IMG/VR virus record: IMGVR_UViG_3300020438_000122
Span: 1-35,709 of that record
Direction: 5' to 3' (one strand)
Length of the DNA stretch: 35,709 nt
Source: a virus
The notes under the pieces are model-generated. The model saw only the letters and a list, made by a program, of their open reading frames with translations, was not told the origin of the DNA and ran no database searches. The position numbers were made by a program, and so were the translations under genes. Shown here in pieces: positions 1 through 6,072 of the stretch. Position 1 is the stretch's first letter. Each line of letters starts with the position of its first letter.

Positions 1-41
1 AGGAAATTATTTCCTCGGTAAAGTCTGCTCACAAAAAGAAT

Positions 42-464
42 ATGAAAGCAGTTTTTCGACTCAACCTCACAAGCGATTTAATGTGGGAAAATGAGATTAA
101 TGAGGATGGCGTTACTGTATTTGAGAAACATGGCTCAACTCAATTCTACGATTACACCAAGTCATTTCAACGCATGGCAAAGTTTATCAACCAAGCTGAA
201 GATTTTCCTTCCAACTACCACTTGACCTTTTCTCGCTCCGAGCATAACGATTCGCTTTGCGATATGGTTTTACAAATGGGCGGTAATGTTGCGGTTGTAT
301 TTCGCAATCAGCTACCGAAAACTTGGAAGGGCTTTGAAGTTGTCAATGGTGACGAAACCGATTTGCGTTTCCTCGATAAGAAGGGCGTTGTTGTCGGGCT
401 TATCGAAAAAGGTCGGGCAAAAAAGGATGAGACAGGATTTGTGCAGGAAGGGGTAAACTCATGA
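42..464 (+). CDS. Small phage protein of unknown function
   Basis: 140 residues, no membrane segment or signal peptide. The C-terminal part (about residues 98-135, around NGDETDLRFLDKKG and VVVGLIEKGRAKKD) resembles a motif I recall from small proteins of many tailed phages, whose function I do not know. Its stop overlaps the next start (ATGA at 461-464), so the two are translationally coupled. No promoter fits in the 41 bases upstream, and a frame ending in TAA at 19-21 is open from the window edge, so this is probably the continuation of an operon that began earlier. Confidence 0.75.
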   Translation: MKAVFRLNLTSDLMWENEINEDGVTVFEKHGSTQFYDYTKSFQRMAKFINQAEDFPSNYHLTFSRSEHNDSLCDMVLQMGGNVAVVFRNQLPKTWKGFEVVNGDETDLRFLDKKGVVVGLIEKGRAKKDETGFVQEGVNS

Positions 465-631
465 TTGACTATTACGAATCAGCCGAAGGAGTCACAATCT
501 CAAGAGAGAGAGCTTGCCAAGAGCTAAAGGATCACAACCAAGACGCAAAAGATGTTAACCAATTCTTTGAAGAACTTGGCTTTTTGCCTTACTATAAAGC
601 AACTGATGTTTTGGCTTGGTTAGGTTACTAA
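461..631 (+). CDS. Small conserved phage protein (MIDYYESAEG type)
   Basis: 56 residues, beginning MIDYYESAEGVTIS and ending YKATDVLAWLGY. I recognise this as a widespread small phage family without assigned function; similar proteins in other phages keep the same N- and C-terminal motifs. An SD-like AGGGG lies about 8 nt upstream of the ATG, inside the preceding gene. The stop codon TAA (629-631) forms the left edge of the first dispersed palindromic repeat. Confidence 0.8.
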   Translation: MIDYYESAEGVTISRERACQELKDHNQDAKDVNQFFEELGFLPYYKATDVLAWLGY

Positions 632-690
632 ACTGTTGAGGCCCAGGCACTTACGTGCGCAGGGGCCGCGCGCCTAACCTGTTGGCACAC
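627..690. repeat. Dispersed palindromic repeat, copy 1 (degenerate)
   Basis: Follows the design of the other copies (GTTGAGG, core GCAGGGGCC, then a TAAC..GTTGGC arm), but the arms are diverged. The core can fold as GCGC, a 7-nt loop, GCGC. It caps the 42-631 gene pair, whose stop lies at its edge. Confidence 0.5.
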
Positions 691-729
691 AAAGCTTTAC
701 AACTATCTTTAATTTTACGAAAAAAAAGC

Positions 730-758
730 TTGACTCTGAGGCGTTTTCTGTCATAATT
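730..758 (+). promoter_or_regulatory. Early-class promoter driving the noncoding unit
   Basis: -35 TTGACT 730-735 preceded by AAAAAAGC, 17-nt spacer, -10 ATAATT 753-758 (or CATAAT 752-757). Start expected near 762-765. Bases 709-735 are identical to 2869-2895, the upstream part of the promoter of the gene at 2925. No ORF follows. Confidence 0.75.
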
Positions 759-759
759 G

Positions 760-1137
760 TATTTAGTTCTTTTGATAGTTTAGATCGTTATGCCCTCTTA
801 GTTTACACTAGGTGAAAACAACGACTTACAGCAGTATACTAGTTAAGCCTGCGAGCGATTGATCATCGTTTTGAGTCGGAGAGGTGAGTTCGAATCTCAC
901 AGGGGGCATCATTTTCCTGTAGATGCATTGCGAAGAATGGCAGATGTAAGTCCGTATAAGGCATTCGTAAGACCATCCAATGCATCGAACAACGAGGCGT
1001 ATGAATCCACGCCTACAACCCGACGGGGAGAGAGGAAAAGGGACATAACACAATTTTGAGAGGCAGCACTACGCCTAGTAGGATGACCCTTGAAAGCTTT
1101 ACCAAGTGTGGCGACTTGGCTCTCAATTCACTTTTTT
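760..1137 (+). ncRNA. Structured noncoding RNA unit of about 375 nt
   Basis: This 550-base interval (632-1184) has its own promoter but no credible ORF. The RNA would contain a tRNA-like domain (792-908), then a perfect 9-bp stem GATGCATTG 922-930 with CAATGCATC 978-986, a 6-bp hairpin AGGCGT 995-1000 with ACGCCT 1009-1014, and a closed junction: TTGAGAG 1056-1062 pairs with CTCTCAA 1120-1126 and encloses CTAC/GTAG (1069-1072/1078-1081) and CCAAGT/ACTTGG (1102-1107/1114-1119). T6 at 1132-1137 could be the terminator tract. Large ornate phage RNAs such as GOLLD and ROOL are also found with tRNAs; I cannot assign this one to either, and it is shorter. Confidence 0.55.
792..908 (+). tRNA. tRNA-like element with enlarged anticodon region
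   Basis: Acceptor GCCCTCT 792-798 pairs with AGGGGGC 901-907 (one G-U), followed by A73. D-stem GTTT 801-804 pairs with AAAC 816-819 around a loop containing GG. The T-arm is perfect: GTGAG 884-888, TTCGAAT, CTCAC 896-900. Between the D- and T-arms are 64 nt instead of about 22. The only 5-bp/7-nt anticodon-like hairpin is AGCGA 854-858, TTGATCA, TCGTT 866-870, which would read GAT (Ile), but it leaves about 33 extra bases (821-853) and a 13-nt variable region. No CCA is encoded. It could be a decayed tRNA, a tRNA with an insertion, or a tRNA mimic. Confidence 0.4.
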
Positions 1138-1148
1138 AAAATTAACCC

Positions 1149-1177
1149 TTGACAAAACCTTAAAATTACTTTAGTAT
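1149..1177 (+). promoter_or_regulatory. Early leaderless-class promoter for gene 1185
   Basis: -35 TTGACA 1149-1154, 17-nt spacer, -10 TAGTAT 1172-1177, then 7 nt to ATG 1185. Confidence 0.85.
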
Positions 1178-1184
1178 TATATAC

Positions 1185-1409
1185 ATGATTAAGAAAAGAT
1201 ATGAAGTTATACAAAACGGAACGCTTTACCCTTACAACTCATTCGAGAAGAATCGAGATGGTTTGGCTCAAGCGTATGAACAAGCAGACCAAGTCCTTAC
1301 GGACAATCCTGAACTTGATTCTTTAGAGATTCAGTTCGCAACTTATGACGCAAGAGATGTTTTGATTGCTTGCGAGCTTGTGGACGATTTGATCAATTAC
1401 ACTAACTAA
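1185..1409 (+). CDS. Small protein of unknown function
   Basis: 74 residues, MIKKRYEVIQNG..., acidic in the second half, no recognisable domain. The ATG lies at the expected transcription start, so the mRNA is probably leaderless. It is followed after 12 nt by the next gene. Confidence 0.75.
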   Translation: MIKKRYEVIQNGTLYPYNSFEKNRDGLAQAYEQADQVLTDNPELDSLEIQFATYDARDVLIACELVDDLINYTN

Positions 1410-1421
1410 AAGGAAAAAACT

Positions 1422-1655
1422 ATGTACAGACTAGACGACACCAACGACAAGCAAACCCCTTCCGCTACACAAGCAATGGATTCTTCTATGGATTTTCTTT
1501 TTGAGAATTTTATCAATCCTGTGGAGGATGATCTTAGCGAAGATCAAGCGTATATCCTCGCACACATTGGCATTGCATTCAAGATCATTGCGGAAAAGGC
1601 TCAAGCCTATGAAGATATGGTTGAAGGTAATGGAGGAGACATTTACAAAAATTAA
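1422..1655 (+). CDS. Small acidic protein of unknown function
   Basis: 77 residues, acidic, probably helical in its second half; not recognised. It has no promoter of its own and an SD-like AAGGA about 7 nt before the ATG, so it should be the second gene of the 1185 transcript. The promoter of gene 1695 begins 3 nt beyond its stop. Confidence 0.75.
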   Translation: MYRLDDTNDKQTPSATQAMDSSMDFLFENFINPVEDDLSEDQAYILAHIGIAFKIIAEKAQAYEDMVEGNGGDIYKN

Positions 1656-1658
1656 CCC

Positions 1659-1687
1659 TTGACAAACTCTCTTAAATTTGCTACTAT
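1659..1687 (+). promoter_or_regulatory. Early leaderless-class promoter for gene 1695
   Basis: -35 TTGACA 1659-1664, 17-nt spacer, -10 TACTAT 1682-1687, 7 nt to ATG 1695. Confidence 0.85.
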
Positions 1688-1694
1688 ATATACA

Positions 1695-1859
1695 ATGAAA
1701 AGAATAAAAAACATCCTAAAAAAATTCAGCTTTAGCTTTAAGGCAAAAGGCTTCACCATCCATCGAGTGGTCAAAGCAGTTGACTATGTAAACGCAGTTT
1801 CGGCAATTCGTACAGAATACCCAAAGGTAGTCGTGCAGAAAATCAAGGAGGTTGCTTAG
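1695..1859 (+). CDS. Small basic protein of unknown function
   Basis: 54 residues, MKRIKNILKKFSF..., strongly basic N-terminus. An in-frame upstream start at 1659 lies within the promoter -35, so the ATG at 1695 is the better choice; it sits at the predicted +1. The last codons contain the AAGGAGGT that serves the next gene, whose GTG start overlaps this stop by one base. Confidence 0.75.
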   Translation: MKRIKNILKKFSFSFKAKGFTIHRVVKAVDYVNAVSAIRTEYPKVVVQKIKEVA

Positions 1860-2068
1860 TGGAGAATGAGTTCGATTCCCCTTTCGTTCTTACTTGCGTA
1901 GATCAACACGCATTGATAATGCGAAAAAACCACCCTCACTATAAAGAGAAGAAAAACGATATGTTTCTAAGTTTGGACTGCGTTTTAGCTAACGAAAAAA
2001 ACTTAATAGATGTCTCCGATCAATTCGGATATGGAGACAACCCCATTTGGATTTTACAAGAAAAATAA
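1859..2068 (+). CDS. Small protein of unknown function, GTG start
   Basis: 69 residues; not recognised. It starts at GTG 1859, one base overlapping the previous stop, with a perfect AAGGAGGT about 6 nt upstream. The nearby ATG is in another frame. This is the clearest canonical SD in the early region and shows that the host ribosome can use one. Confidence 0.75.
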   Translation: MENEFDSPFVLTCVDQHALIMRKNHPHYKEKKNDMFLSLDCVLANEKNLIDVSDQFGYGDNPIWILQEK

Positions 2069-2070
2069 TT

Positions 2071-2283
2071 ATGTCAACATCAAAAAACGCTCGTAGCTCT
2101 GAAATCATGCAAAAGATGACTCAAGGCAATTATGTTAAACAAGGAAAATTTGCTAACTATGGGTCTATTCCCGAAGATAGCATTTACTACCACTCAAAAC
2201 TTGCAGAAAAAGCAGATGCAGAAAGGGCAGAGAGAATTGCCCAAAGCAAGATAAGGCTACAGCGGAAAGGTTTGGCATGGTAG
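2071..2283 (+). CDS. Small charged protein of unknown function
   Basis: 70 residues, MSTSKNARSSEIMQ..., with an Ala/Glu/Arg-rich helical segment near residues 48-62. I start it at ATG 2071, two bases after the previous stop, with the AAATAATT context seen before several internal genes here; an in-frame upstream codon at 2047 would overlap the previous gene. Not recognised. Confidence 0.7.
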   Translation: MSTSKNARSSEIMQKMTQGNYVKQGKFANYGSIPEDSIYYHSKLAEKADAERAERIAQSKIRLQRKGLAW

Positions 2284-2453
2284 ACGAGGAGCATCATTAT
2301 CTCGTTATGCAAATACGAGATTTGCTAGAGAAAAAGCTTGATCTCACAATTAAAAATCATGGACTTTGGCGAATACAATGCCTAATCCATGACGAGCTAG
2401 AAGAAAGAGATTTACTTGAGGGGTCGGGCGAAGTTACCATAAGCTCTTCATAG
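2277..2453 (+). CDS. Small protein of unknown function
   Basis: 58 residues, MVDEEHHYLVMQIRDLLEKK..., probably helical, no known domain. It overlaps the preceding gene by 7 nt. Its stop TAG (2451-2453) lies at the start of repeat copy 2, and its last codons (AAGCTCTTCA) form the left half of that copy's first palindrome. Confidence 0.65.
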   Translation: MVDEEHHYLVMQIRDLLEKKLDLTIKNHGLWRIQCLIHDELEERDLLEGSGEVTISSS

Positions 2454-2518
2454 TCAAGGACTTGCGGAGGCGGGGGCTGCGAGCATAACTTGTTGATGTG
2501 CAGATACTTGCGAGACAA
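2441..2518. repeat. Dispersed palindromic repeat, copy 2
   Basis: AAGCTCTT, loop, AAGGACTT arm, then core GCGG, 9-nt G-rich loop, CTGC, then an AACTTGTTGATG arm. It caps the five-gene group ending at 2453. Confidence 0.7.
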
Positions 2519-2527
2519 TAAAAAGGC

Positions 2528-2556
2528 TTGACAATGGGCTCGCCATGGTGTAAGAT
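2528..2556 (+). promoter_or_regulatory. Early leaderless-class promoter for gene 2565
   Basis: -35 TTGACA 2528-2533, 17-nt spacer, -10 TAAGAT 2551-2556, 8 nt to ATG 2565. Confidence 0.75.
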
Positions 2557-2564
2557 AAGGTATT

Positions 2565-2681
2565 ATGAAAATTAAGGTAAGAAAGCCATTTGTCTTCACT
2601 AAGTCGAGACCGCACAAAGTTAAGAAGGGTGTTTTGGATAGAAAGCAAAAGCATAAGAAAAAGCTTGACAGTGATAGCTAA
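2565..2681 (+). CDS. Tiny basic protein, paralog of 8802-8912
   Basis: 38 residues, rich in Lys and Arg (MKIKVRKPFVFTKSRPHKV...). It aligns with the gene at 8802-8912 on the opposite arm: MK(I/V)KVRK, KSRP, and a basic KHK tail are shared. A nucleic-acid-binding role is possible from the charge alone. The promoter of the next gene (2665-2693) lies inside its 3' end. Confidence 0.7.
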   Translation: MKIKVRKPFVFTKSRPHKVKKGVLDRKQKHKKKLDSDS

Positions 2682-2693
2682 TTTTGCTATATT
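2665..2693 (+). promoter_or_regulatory. Early leaderless-class promoter for gene 2700
   Basis: AAAGC then -35 TTGACA 2665-2670, 17-nt spacer, -10 TATATT 2688-2693, 6 nt to ATG 2700. Overlaps the end of gene 2565. Confidence 0.85.
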
Positions 2694-2699
2694 ATAGTT

Positions 2700-2864
2700 A
2701 TGATTAAAAACATAGACCCTCTCTTGAATTACAATGTTGTGGCGATTCACCGCAAAACTGGCAAGGTTCAGCTCGTAAAGATGAGCGCCCCAAGCAAAAA
2801 GGATGCGGAAGATTTCGTTGCGCATGTTCAGCCCGATTGGATTATTGTTCGCTCGGGAAACTAA
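2700..2864 (+). CDS. Small protein of unknown function
   Basis: 54 residues, MIKNIDPLLNYNVVAIHRKTG..., ending DWIIVRSGN. The alternation suggests a compact alpha/beta fold (VVAIHRK, VQLVKM, an Ala-rich helix, WIIVR), but I recognise no family. Leaderless start at the expected +1. Confidence 0.7.
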   Translation: MIKNIDPLLNYNVVAIHRKTGKVQLVKMSAPSKKDAEDFVAHVQPDWIIVRSGN

Positions 2865-2889
2865 AAAGTTAATTTTACGAAAAAAAAGC

Positions 2890-2917
2890 TTGACTTTCAC
2901 TCAAAACCTGTCATACT
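2890..2917 (+). promoter_or_regulatory. Early leaderless-class promoter for gene 2925
   Basis: -35 TTGACT 2890-2895, 16-nt spacer, -10 CATACT 2912-2917, 7 nt to ATG 2925. The 27 bases 2869-2895 duplicate 709-735. Confidence 0.75.
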
Positions 2918-2924
2918 TGTATAC

Positions 2925-3317
2925 ATGATTAAGAATAAAACAACTCTAAAAAGCTTCGATGATTTGGTTTTTACCCAACACGGAGGATTCGCAGATGGCA
3001 AGGCTACTCAAGCAAGATTAACCTTCGGGCATCGAGACAAGGACAGTCAAGATCAATTCACGATCTCGGTTGTTCAAAACCAAGGAAATGGCACGGGCTT
3101 GTATGGTCATGCAGATGACAATACTTACGAAGTTGCAATGTGGTTTCAAGATCGAGACACCATGCTTCCTTTGACTAAGTATGACGATGTACTTGCTCAC
3201 CAAACTCCTTTGCAAGTCACTCAACTAATGCACCAAGCACAACTCAATGACTTTGCTTGGGTAAACTTACTTCACTCACTAAAAGACGAGCATAGAAAAG
3301 AATTGCTCCAAGACTAA
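2925..3317 (+). CDS. Phage protein of unknown function
   Basis: 130 residues starting MIKNKTTLKSFDDLVF; the body looks like a single soluble domain (TISVVQNQGNGTGLYG, YEVAMWFQD). Not recognised. Probably leaderless and first gene of a four-gene unit (2925-3842) that ends before repeat copy 3. Confidence 0.75.
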   Translation: MIKNKTTLKSFDDLVFTQHGGFADGKATQARLTFGHRDKDSQDQFTISVVQNQGNGTGLYGHADDNTYEVAMWFQDRDTMLPLTKYDDVLAHQTPLQVTQLMHQAQLNDFAWVNLLHSLKDEHRKELLQD

Positions 3318-3322
3318 AAATT

Positions 3323-3481
3323 ATGGACACACAACTAAACAACTACATAATCCTAAAAAACGGAAAACCAATGGACTTCAAGCCAAGACCACTTCAAGGC
3401 GCAGTCTTCTTGATCCAACAACTTGAATCGGGGCTTGATAGACTCAAGGAGCATTCGCCCTATACAATCGCAAGAACATGA
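3323..3481 (+). CDS. Small protein of unknown function
   Basis: 52 residues, MDTQLNNYIILKNGKPMDFK.... The start has the context TAAAAATT-ATG, with no SD, 5 nt after the previous stop. The stop overlaps the next start as ATGA. Not recognised. Confidence 0.65.
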   Translation: MDTQLNNYIILKNGKPMDFKPRPLQGAVFLIQQLESGLDRLKEHSPYTIART

Positions 3482-3603
3482 GCAACGAAACAGAACTAAC
3501 AGGAGCAACGCTTCTAATGTATTTAATGAGTCGCTTCAACATGACCAAGCAAGAAGCCTTGCACAGCATGAGAAAAGCAGGACACAACACAGACAACCTA
3601 TAA
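3478..3603 (+). CDS. Tiny protein of unknown function
   Basis: 41 residues, MSNETELTGATLLMYLMSRFNMT..., coupled to the gene before by ATGA and separated by 2 nt from the next. The middle and C-terminus (RFNMTKQEALHSMRKAG) could form a small helix-turn-helix-like unit; this is only a visual impression. Confidence 0.6.
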   Translation: MSNETELTGATLLMYLMSRFNMTKQEALHSMRKAGHNTDNL

Positions 3604-3605
3604 TT

Positions 3606-3842
3606 ATGACTGATACAACTTATAACGGATGGGCAAACCATGCCACTTGGAATGTCGCTCTTTGGATTCAAAACGACGAAGGTCTTTATAATTTCGCAAA
3701 GGATTGCGGTTCTTACTACGATTTTGCGTCTGACATGAGGACATATTTTGAGTCAATAGAAACGCCTGACAAGGTTGCGTGGAATGATTCCGCACTTGAT
3801 GTCGAAAGACTTGACGAACTGATTCAAGACTTAGGCAAATAG
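3606..3842 (+). CDS. DUF7249-like small phage protein
   Basis: 78 residues, with the diagnostic N-terminus YNGWANHATWNVALWIQNDEG and YNFAKD. I recognise this as the small phage family with the N(G/H)xATWNVALW(I/L)xNDE signature (DUF7249-type), function unknown. The frame is open from 3423, but ATG 3606 fits the family start and lies just after the previous stop with TATAATT in front. Confidence 0.8.
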   Translation: MTDTTYNGWANHATWNVALWIQNDEGLYNFAKDCGSYYDFASDMRTYFESIETPDKVAWNDSALDVERLDELIQDLGK

Positions 3843-3904
3843 TCGAAATAGGAAACCTACAAATAGGAAAGGGTATTAATTTTATCTTAACTTAATCATA
3901 CCAA

Positions 3905-3990
3905 TTCCGTAAGTCTCTGATGATCAGGGGCTTGCGGATGCGGGGGCCGCAGTTGTAACATGTTGACTGTTAGTTAGTTGCGCGCCAAGA
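3905..3990. repeat. Dispersed palindromic repeat, copy 3
   Basis: First arm AAGTCTCTGA 3911-3920, loop TGA, TCAGGGGCTT 3924-3933: ten pairs including two G-U. The CTGA/TCAG closing pairs replace TTGA/TCAA of other copies, a compensatory change. Core TGCGG 3933-3937, 9-nt G-rich loop, CCGCA 3947-3951. The second arm is diverged. Lies 60 nt after gene 3606-3842. Confidence 0.8.
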
Positions 3991-4006
3991 AAGATGAAAA
4001 AAAAGC

Positions 4007-4035
4007 TTGACAAGAGAGCTTTTTTGTGCTATATT
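4007..4035 (+). promoter_or_regulatory. Early leaderless-class promoter for gene 4042
   Basis: AAAAAAAAGC then -35 TTGACA 4007-4012, 17-nt spacer, -10 TATATT 4030-4035, 6 nt to ATG 4042. Confidence 0.85.
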
Positions 4036-4041
4036 ATATGT

Positions 4042-4299
4042 ATGATTAAGATAAAAAACAACATTCCCTTCATTCTCTTTCGTCAAGCTCGCATTGACAT
4101 GACGCTCGCCAATGGCGACAAGCTCGGCACGATTCAGACTTTGCCTTGGCAAAAGAACGCACCGACTAAAGGTCAATGGATGGCTCAAGTCTCTGATGTG
4201 TGGAATGTTCAAGACATTGCCTTTCGCGACTTTGGCGTTCAGTCTGCCCAAGCTCCAAAGGGTCACACCGCTTGGAATTTAGTTGGAAAAAGTGCTTGA
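4042..4299 (+). CDS. Small protein of unknown function
   Basis: 85 residues, MIKIKNNIPFILFRQARIDM.... An in-frame ATG at 3994 lies upstream of the -35, so 4042, at the predicted +1, is preferred. The stop TGA (4297-4299) lies within the TTGACT -35 box of the next promoter. The pattern of beta-like segments (DKLGTIQTLPW, GQWMAQVSDVW) suggests a small soluble domain; family unknown. Confidence 0.75.
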   Translation: MIKIKNNIPFILFRQARIDMTLANGDKLGTIQTLPWQKNAPTKGQWMAQVSDVWNVQDIAFRDFGVQSAQAPKGHTAWNLVGKSA

Positions 4300-4324
4300 C
4301 TTTTCGGAGTTTTTCCTTTAGTAT
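4296..4324 (+). promoter_or_regulatory. Early leaderless-class promoter for gene 4331
   Basis: -35 TTGACT 4296-4301, 17-nt spacer, -10 TAGTAT 4319-4324, 6 nt to ATG 4331; the -35 contains the stop of gene 4042. Confidence 0.85.
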
Positions 4325-4330
4325 ATATAC

Positions 4331-4831
4331 ATGATTAAGAACAAAACAAAAGCTTTCGTTTTCGATTTCGATGATACTCTTGCCTTTACTGATGCAAGGG
4401 TTCATGTATTAAGCCCATCGAAATTGGTTCGCAAGAGCTTGACCCCTCAAGAGTTTAACTCTCATAAATTGCGTGAGGGAGAGTCTTTTGACTTCTCGGA
4501 TTTCGATAGAGCGAGCTTGATTCTTAACGGCAAGCCAACCAAGTTGATTGACTTGGCAAAAGATGTTTTTTCAGAAGGTCATTCTGTTTTCATTCTTACG
4601 GCAAGAGCCGATTGTGCAAGCTCTCCCATATCTGAATTTCTTAATGGTTTCGGTGTGGTTGCCAAACAAATTCATTGCGTAGGCTCTTCCAATGGTGGAG
4701 ACATTGCCAAGGCAAAGCGTAAAGTTTTGCTTTCGATAATTGAGAACTTCGACAAGGTTTGGTTTTTCGATGACGATGCCCGAAACATTGAGCTTGCAAA
4801 AGATTTACCACTAAAGGCAAAAAAAGTTTGA
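4331..4831 (+). CDS. HAD-superfamily phosphatase
   Basis: 166 residues with the HAD order of motifs: motif I DFDDTL (residues 11-16, nucleophile Asp and second Asp), motif II ILTAR near residue 90, a Lys-rich segment AKAKRK near 120, and motif III WFFDDDARN near 144-152. The size and motif set resemble small phage 3'-phosphatases such as the phosphatase half of polynucleotide kinase, so a nucleotide or nucleic-acid end phosphatase is a reasonable inference; the substrate is not visible. Leaderless start. Confidence 0.85.
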   Translation: MIKNKTKAFVFDFDDTLAFTDARVHVLSPSKLVRKSLTPQEFNSHKLREGESFDFSDFDRASLILNGKPTKLIDLAKDVFSEGHSVFILTARADCASSPISEFLNGFGVVAKQIHCVGSSNGGDIAKAKRKVLLSIIENFDKVWFFDDDARNIELAKDLPLKAKKV

Positions 4832-4838
4832 TTTTCGC

Positions 4839-4867
4839 TTGACATTTAAGGAAAAATTTGCTATATT
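4839..4867 (+). promoter_or_regulatory. Early leaderless-class promoter for gene 4874
   Basis: -35 TTGACA 4839-4844, 17-nt spacer, -10 TATATT 4862-4867, 6 nt to ATG 4874. Confidence 0.85.
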
Positions 4868-4873
4868 GTATAT

Positions 4874-5056
4874 ATGATTAAGATAGAAAAGAATGAAAAC
4901 TTCAGAGGGTTTTTTAATGTCTTTGCATTCGGTAGGCTTATCGAGCAAGTGCAAGGTCGAGCTAGAGCGTTGTCTTTAGCTACTGAACTCGCAAAACAAA
5001 ACGAGCAAACTCACTTCGTGAGTCACGCTGATAAAATGGTAAAGGTTGGAAAATGA
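4874..5056 (+). CDS. Small protein of unknown function
   Basis: 60 residues, MIKIEKNENFRGFFNVFAFGR.... The segment FGRLIEQVQGRARALSLATELAK resembles a short regulatory-type helix pair, but no family is recognised. Coupled to the next gene by ATGA. Confidence 0.7.
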   Translation: MIKIEKNENFRGFFNVFAFGRLIEQVQGRARALSLATELAKQNEQTHFVSHADKMVKVGK

Positions 5057-5142
5057 ATTGGGATGTAATTTTATTATTGCCTTGGGTCGTTGTCTTTTGG
5101 GTCATGTTTCGTGATCTATTCAAGGCACAAAAACCTTGGTAA
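5053..5142 (+). CDS. 29-residue single-pass membrane peptide
   Basis: MNWDVILLLPWVVVFWVMF followed by a short charged tail RDLFKAQKPW: one hydrophobic segment spanning almost all of the N-terminal 19 residues. Starts at the ATGA overlap. Its stop TAA (5140-5142) is part of repeat copy 4. Function unknown. Confidence 0.6.
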   Translation: MNWDVILLLPWVVVFWVMFRDLFKAQKPW

Positions 5143-5218
5143 GTCTTTGGTGATCAACCGCTTGTGAGAGCGGGGGCCGATTGCGTAAGTCGTTGAGCCT
5201 TAAGGGTTTAGGTTAGTC
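5139..5218. repeat. Dispersed palindromic repeat, copy 4, between convergent arms
   Basis: First arm AAGTCTTTGG, TGA, TCAACCGCTT; core GAGCGGGGGCCG; second arm GTAAGTCGTTGAG... to TTTAGGTTAG. It lies exactly between the last rightward gene (stop 5142) and the last leftward gene (stop 5213), and both stops lie at its edges. A bidirectional transcription barrier would fit, though no T-tract is present. Confidence 0.8.
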
Positions 5219-5494
5219 AAAAAGACCATTGAGAAAGTCCTTGCGAACTCCTTCGAGACTCTTGACGAAAGCTCTTGCCTTTTCGGCTTTTGCTTTTTCT
5301 TGGGCAGATTTCAAGGCTACTCTAAGCACTGCGATTTGTGCCTTGGTTGCATTGACTTGCAACTCGCGAGAGTTACGCAAGGAAGGCTTGCGACTCTTGG
5401 CGAGCATGGTTTGCCACTCGGCAAGAATGGCAATTCTGCGAGTGATGGCGTTTTTAATGTCCTTTACGGAAGTTGGAATTTCTACGATTGTCAT
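5213..5494 (-). CDS. Small basic coiled-coil protein
   Basis: 93 residues from ATG at 5494 (MTIVEIPTSVKDIKN...). Long charged helix, Ala/Lys/Glu/Arg-rich, especially residues 50-85. The frame is open further upstream into gene 5515-5763, but 5494 lies 20 nt after that gene's stop with an A-rich ACAAAAATTT context. Last of a three-gene unit (6067 to 5213); function unknown. Confidence 0.7.
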   Translation of the reverse strand: MTIVEIPTSVKDIKNAITRRIAILAEWQTMLAKSRKPSLRNSRELQVNATKAQIAVLRVALKSAQEKAKAEKARAFVKSLEGVRKDFLNGLFD

Positions 5495-5514
5495 AAATTT
5501 TTGTGTTTCTTTGG

Positions 5515-5763
5515 TTAGGTTAAAACGGCAGGGTTTACTTCTCCGAAAGCTCCACACTTCGGGCAAGGCGATTCGTCATGCCACTCGATGAAAGCGATTT
5601 TGCCGTTTGCGTTTATATCCTCAAGCATATACTTGGCAGAGTCAAGGCAAAGGAATTTGTGAGCATAAGACCTTGACCCCCAAGAGTTTCCTGTCATGGT
5701 AATCACAAGGTAAGGTTTTTGAGGGACTTTAGTCTCGCCAATTAGTTTGATATTGTAGTACAT
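5515..5763 (-). CDS. Small protein with a CPKCG zinc knuckle
   Basis: 82 residues, MYYNIKLIGETKVPQKPY.... Contains a single CxxC (CPKCGAFGE) near residues 68-75, possibly half of a zinc site. Begins 7 nt after the preceding gene's stop, with TAAAAAAATT before the ATG. Not recognised. Confidence 0.7.
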   Translation of the reverse strand: MYYNIKLIGETKVPQKPYLVITMTGNSWGSRSYAHKFLCLDSAKYMLEDINANGKIAFIEWHDESPCPKCGAFGEVNPAVLT

Positions 5764-5770
5764 AATTTTT

Positions 5771-6067
5771 TTAGGATTCGATTGTGTCGAAAAGGTCAGC
5801 GAACGAACCGCTCACGCAATCCATATCAACCTGTTCCTCATCGTTTTCGTCAATGTCATCCTTGTCGGACTCAACTGCATCGAGAGAAACAAACTCCTCT
5901 TCAACTTCCTTCTCGGAAGCGTGTTGAATGCCATGCTCAAGGACTAAATCCTCGGCGAGCTTTTCGGCTTTGAGTTCTTCAAGGAGTCCTTGAAACTGAG
6001 GAGCGACCTTGTTAGCGGAAGCAACGGCGTTAGCGATTAAAGCGAATCTATCTTTCTCATTTAACAT
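5771..6067 (-). CDS. Acidic protein, paralog of 7458-7730
   Basis: 98 residues. Clearly related to the product of 7458-7730: both contain NAVAS, VAPQFQGLLEELKAE, LEHG(I/V)Q, SLDAVE and VDMD(C/S)VS. Very acidic second half. Function unknown; the recent duplication within one arm is itself informative. Leaderless start at the predicted +1. Confidence 0.8.
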   Translation of the reverse strand: MLNEKDRFALIANAVASANKVAPQFQGLLEELKAEKLAEDLVLEHGIQHASEKEVEEEFVSLDAVESDKDDIDENDEEQVDMDCVSGSFADLFDTIES

Positions 6068-6072
6068 AACTA

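Noticed and set aside
859-1059. 66-codon ORF overlapping the tRNA-like element
   Set aside because: No promoter or ribosome site of its own, starts inside the tRNA-like fold, and the composition follows RNA stems.
760-1137. tmRNA
   Set aside because: Length fits, but the T-arm ends at 908 with its acceptor partner at 792, there is no tag ORF with plausible resume codon, and the alanine-type G-U pair is absent.
3994-4041. Upstream start for gene 4042 (and likewise for genes 1695, 9041, 9348, 10371)
   Set aside because: The longer frames translate through the -35 and -10 boxes; the start at +1 fits the common arrangement.
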